A DNA stretch of 64,000 nucleotides from CAYVIB01 sp964451365. Lineage in GTDB: Bacteria > Pseudomonadota > Gammaproteobacteria > Pseudomonadales > Cellvibrionaceae. The DNA lies in NCBI GenBank assembly GCA_964451365.1, contig CAYVIB010000008.1, positions 97,566 through 161,565 of the forward strand, written 5' to 3'. The translations under genes were made by a program, and so were the position numbers. Under the pieces are notes generated by a model. It had not been told where the DNA came from, searched no databases, and saw nothing but the letters and a program-made list of their open reading frames with translations. Below, piece after piece: positions 1 to 7,680 of this stretch. Position 1 is the stretch's first letter, and every line of letters begins with the position of its first letter.

Positions 1-760
1 AGTTGCCGGCGATGGTGGCGCCACTGCCGGGAGTGGATTCGATAACAGAAATCTGGTCTTCAACGAAATTGCCGGTTTCCGCCTCCAATGCGGCCAGCAT
101 CGCTTCCATGTCAGCACCGACGGTGAGATCGAATTCCTCCACCTGGCCTACCAGTTTCACGACCGATTCGGTGGTTAAGGCGTTCAGGTCAGCGCCGTTA
201 TCAATGAACTTTTGCAACACGAATTCAGACACCGGGTTAATGTTGACTTCCTGACTCACCACCTGAGCTCGCATTTCAGCGCCACCCATGCCGCTAATGC
301 GCACAACCAGATCGCCAGACAGGTCGGTTCCCGCAGGTACCGTCAACGTGTAATCACCGGTGATCGACGTAGCGGTGGAGGCCAACACATTGCCGACTTG
401 CGTACCCGTATTGTCAACGCGGATTAACTCAACAGTCGCGCCTTCTACTGGCTCCAGTCCCTTAATGTCGGCGTACGCGGATGGGAACATAAAATCCACG
501 ATGGCAACGAGAACAGGTTTTTGCTCTCCGAGGAAAGCCACTGTGCCACCGGGGGCGGTTACCGTGCCACTGATATCAATGGCGGTTGTGCCGCCGCTTG
601 AACTCGACGAACTGCTAGAGCTTGATGAACTGCTACTTGAACTTGATGAAGAACTACTGGAAGTATTGTCATTTTGCGAAGAATTACCCGAATCGCCTCC
701 GCAAGCACTTAATAAAGTTATTGTTAAAAGCAAAGGCAAGGCCGATAGCCATGATTTCAT
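1..760 (-). CDS. Poly-serine-linker lipoprotein, 3' end outside window
   Basis: The reading frame opens at an ATG at 760 (AGGA about 9 bases upstream) and is still open at the left edge, so only the N-terminal 253 or so codons are visible. The product starts MKSWLSALPLLL and has a lipobox (LLSAC) followed by a run of about 19 serines, then a domain with VEGATVEL and SITGDYTLTVPAG. That pattern looks like a carboxypeptidase-regulatory or SdrD-B-like beta-sandwich, which is inferred. Poly-Ser linkers next to a lipid anchor are typical of Cellvibrionaceae surface enzymes, so a catalytic or binding domain may lie beyond the edge. Outer-membrane location is inferred. Confidence 0.85.
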   Translation of the reverse strand, partial: MKSWLSALPLLLTITLLSACGGDSGNSSQNDNTSSSSSSSSSSSSSSSSSSSSSSGGTTAIDISGTVTAPGGTVAFLGEQKPVLVAIVDFMFPSAYADIKGLEPVEGATVELIRVDNTGTQVGNVLASTATSITGDYTLTVPAGTDLSGDLVVRISGMGGAEMRAQVVSQEVNINPVSEFVLQKFIDNGADLNALTTESVVKLVGQVEEFDLTVGADMEAMLAALEAETGNFVEDQISVIESTPGSGATIAGN

Positions 761-930
761 GATCTTATTTCCTAATGTTATATTGATTTGAAAATTTCTC
801 TAAGTGTGTTTGGAAAAAATATCTCAAATATATATAGAGTAGAAGTAAGGACCTAAGAGTCAAGGAAAGCGCTATAAAAAGCAGTCAAACAATCTTCACT
901 TGCTCGGGTTGGCACTGAACCTCCGATATC

Positions 931-1040
931 CTTAACGTCCTGCTCCCCCGCACATACTGTGGAGAACGTTTTATGTATAGTGCCACGTAGCGACACACAC
1001 AAAAACGAGCGTAGTAGTATGTGTCGGTGTGCAACTGGAA
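931..1040 (-). other. Degenerate attC-like palindrome
   Basis: The left end (CTTAACGTCCTGCTC) and the central part resemble the site at 3370-3484, sharing a GTAGCGACA block. Inverted arms CCGCACATACT and AGTATGTGTCGG can pair. The right-hand core is not recognisable, so the site would be inactive. The surrounding stretch 761-1206 holds no convincing gene. Confidence 0.4.
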
Positions 1041-1206
1041 AATTTGAAAAATTGATTAGCGCACGTTATTCCGAAATCAACGGATTATTTAACTCGGCTT
1101 AAGTGTAACTTAACAAACGATCAATTTAGCCAAAACCATTTTAAAATACCTGATGTCCGTATGATTTTAACTGGTTTTGTTCTGATGGCGGCAAGCAACT
1201 TGTTGA

Positions 1207-1322
1207 GCATAACGTCTCACTCACCAGGTCGCACGGGGTGCAACGAATTTGCAACAAAAGAGCGTGGTGAGTAGCAAATTTGAGGAACGTAGTTTGGGTC
1301 TGGTGACGCGACGAGTTCGGAC
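1207..1322 (-). other. attC-like site
   Basis: GCATAACGTCTCACTCACCAG at the left pairs with CTGGTGACGCGACGAGTT at the right, with cores AAC and GTT at the outer ends and about 75 bases between the arms. Spacing and symmetry match attC. The right core (GTTCGGA) deviates from the GTTRRRY consensus. Confidence 0.5.
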
Positions 1323-1484
1323 AACCAATCTAACTACTCTTAGGGTGGGTGTCATGGTCGCGCCAACCGCGACCCGCTTACAACTCACGCTCCATGACTG
1401 TCATAAATTTCCTGGGCCGTTTTTTCGTTCTTCGTATTACCTACCCGTTACACACTTAATGGTGGACCGGTTTGTTTACTACCG

Positions 1485-1518
1485 TTTACTTAGAGCCTGT
1501 TAACCGGCCCTAAGTAAA
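1485..1518 (-). terminator. Possible hairpin terminator after the secreted hydrolase
   Basis: TTTACTTAG and CTAAGTAAA form a perfect 9-bp stem 22 bases after the stop of the minus-strand hydrolase. The loop is 16 bases and no clear U-run follows, so this could be another recombination-site remnant rather than a terminator. Confidence 0.3.
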
Positions 1519-1539
1519 TTAAAGGAAATTAAAAGTGTG

Positions 1540-2541
1540 CTAGTGCCCACCATCGCCAGCGGCATCCCTGCTCCCTGGTGCTGTCGGCTTCAGCATGCCG
1601 TGCATCCCGAGCCAGCGCACAAAGGCATCAAACCAACCGGTGCTCGTAGTTTCCTTCGGGTACATTCCGAAACCATGCCCGCCCTGTTCATAAAGATGGA
1701 ATTCAACGGGACGATTTGCCGCCCTCCAACTATCGATAAGCCCATAGCCGCCGTTCCCGAAGAAGGGATCGTCGGCAGCAAGGGCGACGAACAGCGGTGG
1801 CGCATCGGCCGGCACGGCGACCGATGCGAGAGGCCCGTAAATGTTACCGATGAAGGCTGGCTTGGCATCCTCGCCGGCAAGTGTAGTCGCCATTGTCAGC
1901 ATCGCGCCTGCGGAAAAGCCAACCATGCCGATCCGGTTGGTATCGACATGCCACTCGGCAGCACGCTTTCGGATAAGGTTAAACGCCGCACGGGCGTCGG
2001 CAATCTGCGGAGCAAGGCCCGCCATCGCCTTTTCGGGGTCAGGGCGCTGCCGCTTCGCTGTTGCCGAAAACATTTCCCGCATGGATTTTTCAAACTCCGG
2101 CATGCGCGCCGGCGTCTGATTCAGGCGATATTTAAGGACAAATGCGGCAACACCTTTTTCCGCCAGCGCCTGAGCGACTTCCCAGCCTTCATTATCCATG
2201 GAAAGAGTGCGGAAACCGCCTCCGGGCGCGACAACTACAGCGGCACCACTTGCCTTGGCGGGATCGGGAAGAAAGGGTGTCAGTGTCGCCACCGTTACAT
2301 TGCGTGCGAACCGACTGCCGTACTGCTTATGCCAGGATTCCGGGTTCTTCGCCTCCGGCAGCGGACCGGTCCCGAGCTCGATTGCATTGGGCTGCGAAGG
2401 CACGGCAATGGGTTTCATCTTATCGTTTTGCGCATGTGTCGGTGATGTAAGCATGGCGACCAGTACAAGACCAGTCGCCAAACGAGAATGGATTGCGCCC
2501 GCAAAAACCCGCTTCGCCCATAGATTCGACATTTTTCTCAC
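1540..2541 (-). CDS. Secreted alpha/beta hydrolase (esterase, acetylxylan-esterase-like)
   Basis: The 333-residue product begins with a Sec signal peptide ending near THA-Q (residue 37). It then shows an alpha/beta hydrolase fold: oxyanion PGGGF (about 106-110), nucleophile elbow GFSAG (Ser210), a likely acid in LAADDPFF, and His in EQGGHGFG. The overall pattern matches exported esterases found beside xylan-degradation genes, so acetyl-ester hydrolysis on plant polysaccharides is the best guess; the substrate is not proven. The GTG start at 2541 is chosen because AAGGAG lies about 9 bases upstream; an ATG at 2532 is an alternative. It is GC-richer than the cassette genes around it, which suggests a different origin. 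Confidence 0.85.
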   Translation of the reverse strand: MRKMSNLWAKRVFAGAIHSRLATGLVLVAMLTSPTHAQNDKMKPIAVPSQPNAIELGTGPLPEAKNPESWHKQYGSRFARNVTVATLTPFLPDPAKASGAAVVVAPGGGFRTLSMDNEGWEVAQALAEKGVAAFVLKYRLNQTPARMPEFEKSMREMFSATAKRQRPDPEKAMAGLAPQIADARAAFNLIRKRAAEWHVDTNRIGMVGFSAGAMLTMATTLAGEDAKPAFIGNIYGPLASVAVPADAPPLFVALAADDPFFGNGGYGLIDSWRAANRPVEFHLYEQGGHGFGMYPKETTSTGWFDAFVRWLGMHGMLKPTAPGSRDAAGDGGH

Positions 2542-2633
2542 GCCAGTTTCTCCTTCAGTTTTAGTGATTTGTAATCAAGGTATATTGCCTTGCAGATCGA
2601 GAAGTGTCACGTATAAATTAAAACAACGGAAAA

Positions 2634-2660
2634 CGCGTCGATTTGACGACTTCGTTAGGA
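2634..2660 (-). other. Half attC site
   Basis: On the minus strand, 8 bases after the stop of the small lipoprotein gene, TCCTAACGAAGTCGTCAAAT followed by CGACGCG matches the first half (R' and L' boxes) of a short attC. The expected second half does not follow. The site looks truncated at the junction with the hydrolase gene. Confidence 0.4.
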
Positions 2661-2666
2661 GCCTGA

Positions 2667-3050
2667 TTAATCTTGGCAAAACGCATCATTAACAACACCA
2701 TCTTTAATTGTACTAATGCAATCGAAAGAATCGCGCTCGCTAGATTGGCATACTCCTTGGGTTAACGTACCAATCTTGAGAATCGTAGGAATAAAGCAAA
2801 GTCCGTGGCATTGAGAATTATCTGTGCAGCGTTTTCCGCCATCGGCGTAATAAGCAACGCATGAAGAAACTCCAAATATTCCAACACCCTCAACCTTGCC
2901 ACCTGACGCAAGACAAGCCTCAATATCAATTTCTTTTCTCGCATCATCTCTCATCTTTTTTAAAGAACGCTCAAAACGCCAATCACTCCACGTACTACAA
3001 GCGCACACTTGGAAAAGGATTATTAACATCAAAAAAGTACGAATGCTCAA
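2667..3050 (-). CDS. Small cysteine-rich lipoprotein, cassette gene
   Basis: This 127-residue protein has a short hydrophobic leader and a lipobox-like VCAC (Cys18), then a charged stretch and a Cys-rich C-terminal part (SSCVAYYADGGKRCT, SQCHGLC, FDCIS, AFCQD). I do not recognise a family. Eight bases after the stop comes an attC half-site, and the start abuts the attC-like site at 3055-3165, so it is an integron cassette gene by position. The start is the TTG at 3050 with AAGAG upstream; ATG at 3029 would shorten the leader to about 11 residues before Cys18. Function unknown. Confidence 0.65.
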   Translation of the reverse strand: MSIRTFLMLIILFQVCACSTWSDWRFERSLKKMRDDARKEIDIEACLASGGKVEGVGIFGVSSCVAYYADGGKRCTDNSQCHGLCFIPTILKIGTLTQGVCQSSERDSFDCISTIKDGVVNDAFCQD

Positions 3051-3054
3051 AACT

Positions 3055-3165
3055 CTTAGACGTCGTTATGCGGCATTTTGTGTGTAGTAGCGCTTTGAAG
3101 TAAAGTGGCGTAGCCACTCCAAAGCAGAACGAAGCACAAAATGTCCACATGATAGCCCTGTTAGG
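3055..3165 (-). other. attC-like site
   Basis: On the minus strand the site runs from TCCTAACAGGGCTATCATG to a degenerate core CGTCTAAG. Arms GTGGACATTTTGTG and CACAAAATGCCGCAT pair. A further hairpin (AGTGGCTACGCCACT) lies in the centre. The next cassette gene starts just after the second core. Confidence 0.55.
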
Positions 3166-3219
3166 ATTCCGTGGTAAATTGATCTATATGGACTTGAAGT
3201 AGCTTTTTAATAATTCCTT

Positions 3220-3356
3220 CTATCTTTTGTGTTTTCCGTCTAAATCCGTATCTATAGCACGTTCATGTAAATTTTACTTTTAAGACTATAAGCTTCTTCC
3301 ACTGCGTCTATTGCCATATCATCCTCTGGCAACATAGATTCCAAAGTTTCTGGCAT
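3220..3356 (-). pseudogene. Short cassette ORF with a one-base deletion
   Basis: An ATG at 3356 follows the attC core GTTAGGAC by about 12 bases, with AGGG upstream. The frame gives MPETLESMLPEDDMAIDAVE and on to a stop after 34 codons. Restoring one base in an A-run near codon 27 would continue as NLHERAIDTDLDGKHKR and stop at 3220, giving about 45 residues. The acidic sequence and conserved codon character across the shift suggest a recently broken small gene. Family not recognised. Confidence 0.4.
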
Positions 3357-3369
3357 ATATTATCCCTGT

Positions 3370-3484
3370 CCTAACGCCCTGCTCGCCGGTCCATACGTGG
3401 AGCATATTTTTGTATAAAATGGCGCGTAGCGACATACAAAAAACTGCGAAGCAGTATAGGTCCGCGTGCAGCAATTTGTTATGC
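3370..3484 (-). other. attC site
   Basis: A 115-bp palindrome with minus-strand ends GCATAACAAATTGCTGCACG and GGCGAGCAGGGCGTTAGGAC. Inner arms GCGGACC and GGACCGG can pair. It begins 6 bases after the stop of the gene at 3490-3840 and its second core directly precedes the short ORF at 3356. Confidence 0.65.
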
Positions 3485-3489
3485 ATAGT

Positions 3490-3840
3490 TTAACTTTCGA
3501 TTCTTACGTGATAAAGCTGGTAATCTGGACTAGAAAAATCTTGCCAATTTCCCTTGTTGCATGAAGTATTTGTATCATTATGAAAGTAAAGACGTAGTTT
3601 TTTTTGAGCCATTTTAGCAGCCAAGGCTAGACTTAGCACGCCTTTGCAGCTTTCAGGTTCATAACCTCCCCTAGACTGCGTGATCGAACAAAGCAAATTA
3701 CCTTCCCCAATGCCATCAATTTTCACGTAAACATTTCCAGCTGCATTAATGTCCACTGCGGTTACTTCCCCAGTGCAATTATGATTTGCATTCGCTGCTA
3801 AGGTTAATAGCGATAATGTAATTAACAAAAATATTTTCAT
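3490..3840 (-). CDS. Small secreted protein, cassette gene
   Basis: A 116-residue protein with a clear signal peptide (MKIFLLITLSLLTLAANA, cleavage about residue 18) and a compact domain with four cysteines. Segments include GEVTAVDINAAGNVYVKIDG and GVLSLALAAKMAQKKLRLYF. The fold may be a small beta-barrel; the family is not recognised. The start is supported by GGAGAAAAA upstream and sits 20-odd bases after the attC core GTTATG. The stop lies 6 bases before the next attC. Periplasmic or extracellular location is inferred from the leader. Confidence 0.75.
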   Translation of the reverse strand: MKIFLLITLSLLTLAANANHNCTGEVTAVDINAAGNVYVKIDGIGEGNLLCSITQSRGGYEPESCKGVLSLALAAKMAQKKLRLYFHNDTNTSCNKGNWQDFSSPDYQLYHVRIES

Positions 3841-3859
3841 TTTTTCTCCGTATTTTGAT

Positions 3860-3947
3860 ACATAACGCTTAATTCACCGGCAGCAAAACACAGAGCGAAG
3901 TACGAGCGGCGCGTTTTTATGTCCGGTGCAATTACTTGTTAAGTATG
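3860..3947 (-). other. attC site
   Basis: An 88-bp palindrome. On the minus strand ACTTAACAAGTAATTGCACC leads into GGAC, and GCCGGTGAATTAAGCGTTAT closes it. Arms GCACCGG and CCGGTGA pair, and cores AAC and GTT are inverted. It is the best-formed attC in the window. The stop codon of the DUF2806 pseudogene lies inside it. Confidence 0.75.
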
Positions 3948-4790
3948 CTCGAGAGTGTAATATTCTCTTTGAATAGCTTTCCGATAGCATACTCATAGAA
4001 TTCCTGGTTTCTTTGCGCACCGCAAATCGTTACCAGTTCTTTCCTGCCTGGGTAAACAGGGTTTTACCTACCTTTATTTCATTGTCCTTTTCTTTCGAAA
4101 ACTCAATGAGCGCAGGCTGTCCAAAGCAAAAAATAACTGCTTGTTTTCCAAATCCATATTTTTTGCAACCTGACGTTGACTCGAAAGAGATAAGACCAAT
4201 GGAATCAAGATACTTAAGGGATGTGAAATTTATATCGTTCTTGGTATATATCTCATCACTCGCATCGAAAACGAGTGGCGCAGGCTCTCCGATCATCCAT
4301 GTAAATTGGCAAAATTTCGTAAACAATTATGCATCTTTCCTATCCATTACTGCAACAAAATCAACCGTGCGCTTGGAGTAGGTTCCAGGCGTGGTTGCTT
4401 CTCCAGCCAACAGTCTCGACCAAAGTGATTGCATCTCTTTGTTCGAGACTTTTTCGCACTTATCAAAAAAGTGGGCAATCCAATCTTCTTCAAGGGCCTA
4501 TGTATTCGCATTTAGCGGTAACTGACTAGCTGCTTGAGCGATGATGCTTTCAATATTTCTTTGCTTCCTGGCTTCCTGCTGAATCATCCTCTCGATTCCG
4601 CGCTGCTGAATCTCAGTGAGCTCAATACCCGCAAGGGTCTTTATTTTTTCAGCCTCCGCTTCTGCCTCCGCCTTTTTTCTAATCCTTCTAGGCTCATATA
4701 GAACTCCAATCGCATTAGAAACTTCTTGATAAGCACGGTTGCTGGTTTGGCAAGGTCGCCGAGATTAATGATTGAATTTCCGTCTCCCAT
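3932..4790 (-). pseudogene. DUF2806-family gene broken by frameshifts and stops
   Basis: Read on the minus strand from ATG 4790, the translation starts MGDGNSIINLGDLAKPATVL and continues across a frameshift near 4716 as VSNAIGVLYEPRRIRKKAEA. It meets an in-frame TAG after LPLNANT, resumes as ALEEDWIAHFFDKCEKVSNK and RLLAGEATTPGTYSKRTVDF, meets a TAA after MDRKDA, then LFTKFCQFTWMIGEPAPLVF. A second frameshift follows near 4030 before ELVTICGAQRNQEF and the final stop at 3932 within attC. The order matches DUF2806 proteins, which are of unknown function. The total of about 286 codons fits a full-length family member carrying two shifts and two nonsense codons. Confidence 0.75.
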
Positions 4791-4805
4791 ATGACTCTCT
4801 TTCTA

Positions 4806-4945
4806 CTTAACAATCTTATTATCTGGAAAAATTCCGCCTTTCACATTCCGCTTAATCCTTTGAAGCCCCCGCCATATCTCGCTCCAAAACTCCTTCGCTG
4901 AAAACCACCTGCAGGAAAATACGGAATTTTTCCGGATAATACCGA
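4806..4945 (-). other. Inverted repeat, possible attC remnant
   Basis: TTATCTGGAAAAATTCCG (4819-4836) and CGGAATTTTTCCGGATAA (4922-4939) are inverted with one mismatch. On the minus strand GTTAAGT, a perfect GTTRRRY core, lies between this repeat and the start of the DUF2806 pseudogene. The opposite core is not recognisable. It may be an attC-like site at the right end of the cluster or an unrelated hairpin. Confidence 0.35.
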
Positions 4946-5382
4946 TTCGCCATAGAATACGTGCCGTGAAGGCAAACGAAAGGCGGATTCTGGAAAGAAG
5001 GGGTTTAATCATCAATATCAAGGCACAGCCTTTTATTTTTATCGGGTCCGTCTATTTGTGGCTTCCCGCCATTTTAATCCGTTCACTGATCAATGCCTAC
5101 CCGAACAATACTTTAGATGCCAGCAATATTCGTTCGATATTGAGCGCGGACGAGCCTGACTTCTCTAGAGCCCCCACCGGATCGACCGGATTCGTTGGCA
5201 CGATCATATAAAAGAATTTTTCGCCAAAGTACCTGCCTCCACTCCAAACCCCAATTGACCACCATCAACACCCACCCCCACATTTACCTATATCAATCCC
5301 CAAAACAACAAATCCAGGCCAGAGAACAATTATTGCTTCCATTTCCCCTGGCTCGCTTTTTCGCTTAAAACAAGGAGGAAGA
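4946..5382. other. Gap between cassette cluster and Mrp operon
   Basis: About 430 bases with no convincing gene. Short open frames on both strands lack plausible ribosome sites and recognisable domains. The last 30 bases carry the strong ribosome site AAGGAGG of mrpE. Confidence 0.4.
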
Positions 5383-5865
5383 ATGCGGAGCACTCCAACC
5401 ATAGCCAATAAAGCTTTTTATCCATTCCACTACCTTATTCCGTATCTCCTCGCCTGGTGGCTGCTCAGCGGCAACCAGGGCTGGGCCTTTGGATTGCCCG
5501 CGGCCGTTATCGCCACGGCGCTGGCGGTGTGGCTGGGTTTGAAACCCTGGCATATTCGTTTGCGTTTTTTACCATCGTTCGTCTTCTTTTTTTTCCGCGA
5601 GATGTTCGTCGGCGCCTGGGATGTGGCGCTGCGCACGCTTAAACCTCACCTGCCTGTTAACCCCGGCTGGGAGGCGTATGAACTTACGGTTACCCAATTG
5701 CGCGTGCGGTTGTTGTGTTCGTCGCTTATGGGTTTGATGCCGGGCACGCTGGCGTCGCGCATCGAGGGGGACCGGCTTTGGATTCACGCGCTCGATAAGG
5801 AGCACGGATGGCGGGACACGGTGAAACAACTGGAAAAACAACTCGACCGCCTGATTGCGTCCTGA
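5383..5865 (+). CDS. mrpE: Na+/H+ antiporter subunit E (MrpE/MnhE)
   Basis: A 160-residue membrane protein with N-terminal hydrophobic segments (YLIPYLLAWWLLSG, LPAAVIATALAVWLG), then SFVFFFFREMFVGAWDVALR and the E-subunit pattern TVTQLRVRLLCSSLMGLMPG. It is a small accessory subunit of the multisubunit Mrp complex, which exchanges cytoplasmic Na+ or other monovalent cations for protons at the inner membrane. ATG 5383 follows AAGGAGG by 4 bases. It is the first gene of an eight-gene operon. Family length is normal. Confidence 0.9.
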   Translation: MRSTPTIANKAFYPFHYLIPYLLAWWLLSGNQGWAFGLPAAVIATALAVWLGLKPWHIRLRFLPSFVFFFFREMFVGAWDVALRTLKPHLPVNPGWEAYELTVTQLRVRLLCSSLMGLMPGTLASRIEGDRLWIHALDKEHGWRDTVKQLEKQLDRLIAS

Positions 5866-5899
5866 CAAAGGAGACGCCCCTGAAATAAGGAGACAAATC

Positions 5900-6151
5900 G
5901 TGGCTTTTGTATTTTTGGTTTTGCTGGCAACACTGATGACCGGTGCATGGCGGGTGGTAAGCGGCCCTTCCGGCGCCGATCGCATGCTGGGCATTCAAAT
6001 GGCCGGCACCACCGGCATTGCCTTGTTGATTGTGTTGTCGGAGTGGCAACAACAGCGTTCTTTCCTGGATGTGGCCCTGGTGGTGGCCTTGCTGGCCGCT
6101 GTGGCGCCGGCCTCGCTGGTGCAACTATTACGGGATGAAGAACGTGAGTGA
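5900..6151 (+). CDS. mrpF: Na+/H+ antiporter subunit F (MrpF)
   Basis: An 83-residue protein with three hydrophobic helices and the F-subunit pattern RVVSGPSGADRMLGIQMAG, containing the conserved DR pair. GTG 5900 is chosen because AAGGAGA lies 6 bases upstream; the in-frame upstream extension lacks a ribosome site. The gene ends 17 bases inside the start of mrpG, which suggests translational coupling. Confidence 0.88.
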   Translation: MAFVFLVLLATLMTGAWRVVSGPSGADRMLGIQMAGTTGIALLIVLSEWQQQRSFLDVALVVALLAAVAPASLVQLLRDEERE

Positions 6152-6473
6152 ACTGCTGAATATTATTAGCTGGATATTGATAGCCGGCGGGCTGTTCTTT
6201 TTTTTCACCGGCTCGGTGGGGCTGTTGCGGTTTCCGGATACCGCCTGCCGTTTGCACGCAATAACCAAGGCGGATACCCTCGGCCTGGGTCTGGTGGCCA
6301 TGGGGGTGGCGTGCCGGGCCGACGACTGGCACACACCGCTGGCGCTGTTGTTTATCTGGGGCCTGGCGATGGCCTCGAGCGCTGTTACCTGTCAATTACT
6401 CGCGCGTTACGCGCGCGACGGACTTTTTCCCGACGAGCACATTCCCGATCAAAACAAACCGAACAACGAATGA
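6135..6473 (+). CDS. mrpG: Na+/H+ antiporter subunit G (MrpG)
   Basis: A 112-residue membrane protein with the G-subunit pattern GSVGLLRFPDTACRLHAITK, followed by KADTLGLGLV. ATG 6135 lies within the end of mrpF. The stop TGA overlaps the ATG of the next gene (ATGA at 6470-6473). It is an accessory membrane subunit of the Mrp antiporter. Confidence 0.88.
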   Translation: MKNVSELLNIISWILIAGGLFFFFTGSVGLLRFPDTACRLHAITKADTLGLGLVAMGVACRADDWHTPLALLFIWGLAMASSAVTCQLLARYARDGLFPDEHIPDQNKPNNE

Positions 6474-7378
6474 TGATCGACCTGTTGCTGGATATCGTTA
6501 TCGCATTGCTGCTGCTGTCACTCGCGGCCGGCGCACTGTTCAGCCCCACGCTGTTTGGCGGTATTGCCCTGTTTGTGGCTTTTGGCGTGCTGATGGCGCT
6601 GGCCTGGGTGCGGATGAACGCGCCGGACCTCGCCCTGACGGAAGCGGCCATCGGCGCGGGGCTGACGGGGGCGCTGTTACTGATTGCCCTGGAGGAAAGC
6701 CACCAGGCGGCGGTGCAAACCCCTCATCCCAAACATTGGTTGCCGGCCACTTTCGCCGCTATTTTACTGGTTACATTACTGGTAACAAGTGCCTGGCCAG
6801 CGCTGGATTTGCGCTCGCCACTGGCGGTCATGGTGGAGGAAAACATCGGCGAGAGCGGGGTTTCGCACCCGGTCACCGCCGTGCTGTTGAACTTGCGCGG
6901 CTGGGACACCCTGCTGGAACTGGTGGTATTGTTGCTGGCCTTTCTGGGGATAAAGCAACTGCTGCCCACCCATCAATACGACCTGCAACCATGGCGCCTG
7001 TTGCTTTCCTGGAGCAAACACCTGGCGCCGCTGCTGGTGATTACCGGTTGTTACGAATTGTGGCGCGGGGCCGCCGAACCGGGCGGAGCGTTCCAGGCCG
7101 GCGCGTTGCTGGCCTCCGGCGCGGTGATGTTGCGGCTGGCCCAGGTACTGCCGCCGTTGCGCTGGTCGCAATGGCCATTGCGGGCGCTGGTGGTGGTGTC
7201 GGTTGTGGTATTTATAAGCGTGGCCGGTGCCACTGCCTGGTTGGGCGATGGCTGGCTGGCTTATCCTCGGGGCTGGGCCAAGACGCTTATTGTGCTAATT
7301 GAAGTCATGGCCACGCTGTCCATCGCCACCGTTCTCACCCTGCTGGTGGTGGGCGAGGGGGAGGAGATTCACTCGTGA
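6470..7378 (+). CDS. mrpB: Fused MrpA C-terminal-type (DUF4040) and MrpB subunit
   Basis: The first about 90 residues show the hydrogenase-subunit-like module normally at the C-terminus of MrpA (ALAWVRMNAPDLALTEAAIG). The rest is an MnhB domain (GRGPGG-like region seen as GAAEPGGAFQAGALLASGAV). The 302-residue protein thus joins the MrpA tail to MrpB, while no full-length MrpA is present in the operon. The ATG at 6470 overlaps the mrpG stop. The 3' end overlaps the GTG of mrpC (GTGA). Inner-membrane location is expected. Confidence 0.82.
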   Translation: MMIDLLLDIVIALLLLSLAAGALFSPTLFGGIALFVAFGVLMALAWVRMNAPDLALTEAAIGAGLTGALLLIALEESHQAAVQTPHPKHWLPATFAAILLVTLLVTSAWPALDLRSPLAVMVEENIGESGVSHPVTAVLLNLRGWDTLLELVVLLLAFLGIKQLLPTHQYDLQPWRLLLSWSKHLAPLLVITGCYELWRGAAEPGGAFQAGALLASGAVMLRLAQVLPPLRWSQWPLRALVVVSVVVFISVAGATAWLGDGWLAYPRGWAKTLIVLIEVMATLSIATVLTLLVVGEGEEIHS

Positions 7379-7680
7379 CCTCGGCCCACATTTACCTGAT
7401 CACCGGTATCGTCCTTTGGGCGCTGGGGCTGTTCGGCTTTGTGCTGATCGTCAACCGGCTGCGGCGCATTATCGCCCTCAACATTATGAGCAGTGGCGTA
7501 TTTATGTTAATGGTGGCCATCGCGGCGCGCTCCTCACCCACCGACCCGGTACTGCAGGCCCTGGTACTGACCGGGCTGGTGGTGGCCATCAGTGCCACCG
7601 CCTTCGCGCTGCGCCTGGGCAGTGCCCACACAAGACACGGACCACCGAGCCGTAAAAAAGACAAGGATGTCCACGGGTGA
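7375..7680 (+). CDS. mrpC: Na+/H+ antiporter subunit C (MrpC, NuoK-like)
   Basis: A 101-residue protein with three membrane helices, homologous in pattern to NuoK (GLFGFVLIVNRLRRIIALN, VLTGLVVAISATAFALRL). It starts at GTG 7375 overlapping the previous stop, and its own stop overlaps the GTG of the next gene at 7677. It pairs with the antiporter-like subunits to form the membrane arm of the complex. Confidence 0.9.
   Translation: MTSAHIYLITGIVLWALGLFGFVLIVNRLRRIIALNIMSSGVFMLMVAIAARSSPTDPVLQALVLTGLVVAISATAFALRLGSAHTRHGPPSRKKDKDVHG

Larger units (their letters stand above)
931..4945 (-). mobile_element. Cluster of attC-like sites and minus-strand cassette genes (CALIN-like)
   Basis: Several imperfect palindromes of about 90-115 bp, each bounded by TAAC and GTTA-type core sequences, separate small AT-rich genes that all read on the minus strand. 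In four places a gene starts within about 35 bases after one core, and stops lie within a few bases of, or inside, the next. This is the organisation of integron gene cassettes. No tyrosine-recombinase integrase is visible, so it is called a cluster of attC sites lacking an integrase. The 1 kb hydrolase gene at 1540-2541 sits inside the span but is GC-rich and flanked by degenerate sites, so the array may be interrupted there. Confidence 0.6.

Noticed and set aside
1249..1503. Open frame of 84 codons on the plus strand
   Set aside because: It overlaps an attC-like palindrome and a hairpin, has no ribosome site and no family features.
1537..2445. Long plus-strand open frame of about 300 codons
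   Set aside because: It is the antisense shadow of the GC-rich secreted hydrolase; its translation has no domain features.
4803..5211. Overlapping small open frames on both strands (minus 4803-5021, plus 4966-5211)
   Set aside because: No ribosome sites or domains. The minus-strand one overlaps the inverted repeat and the core site.
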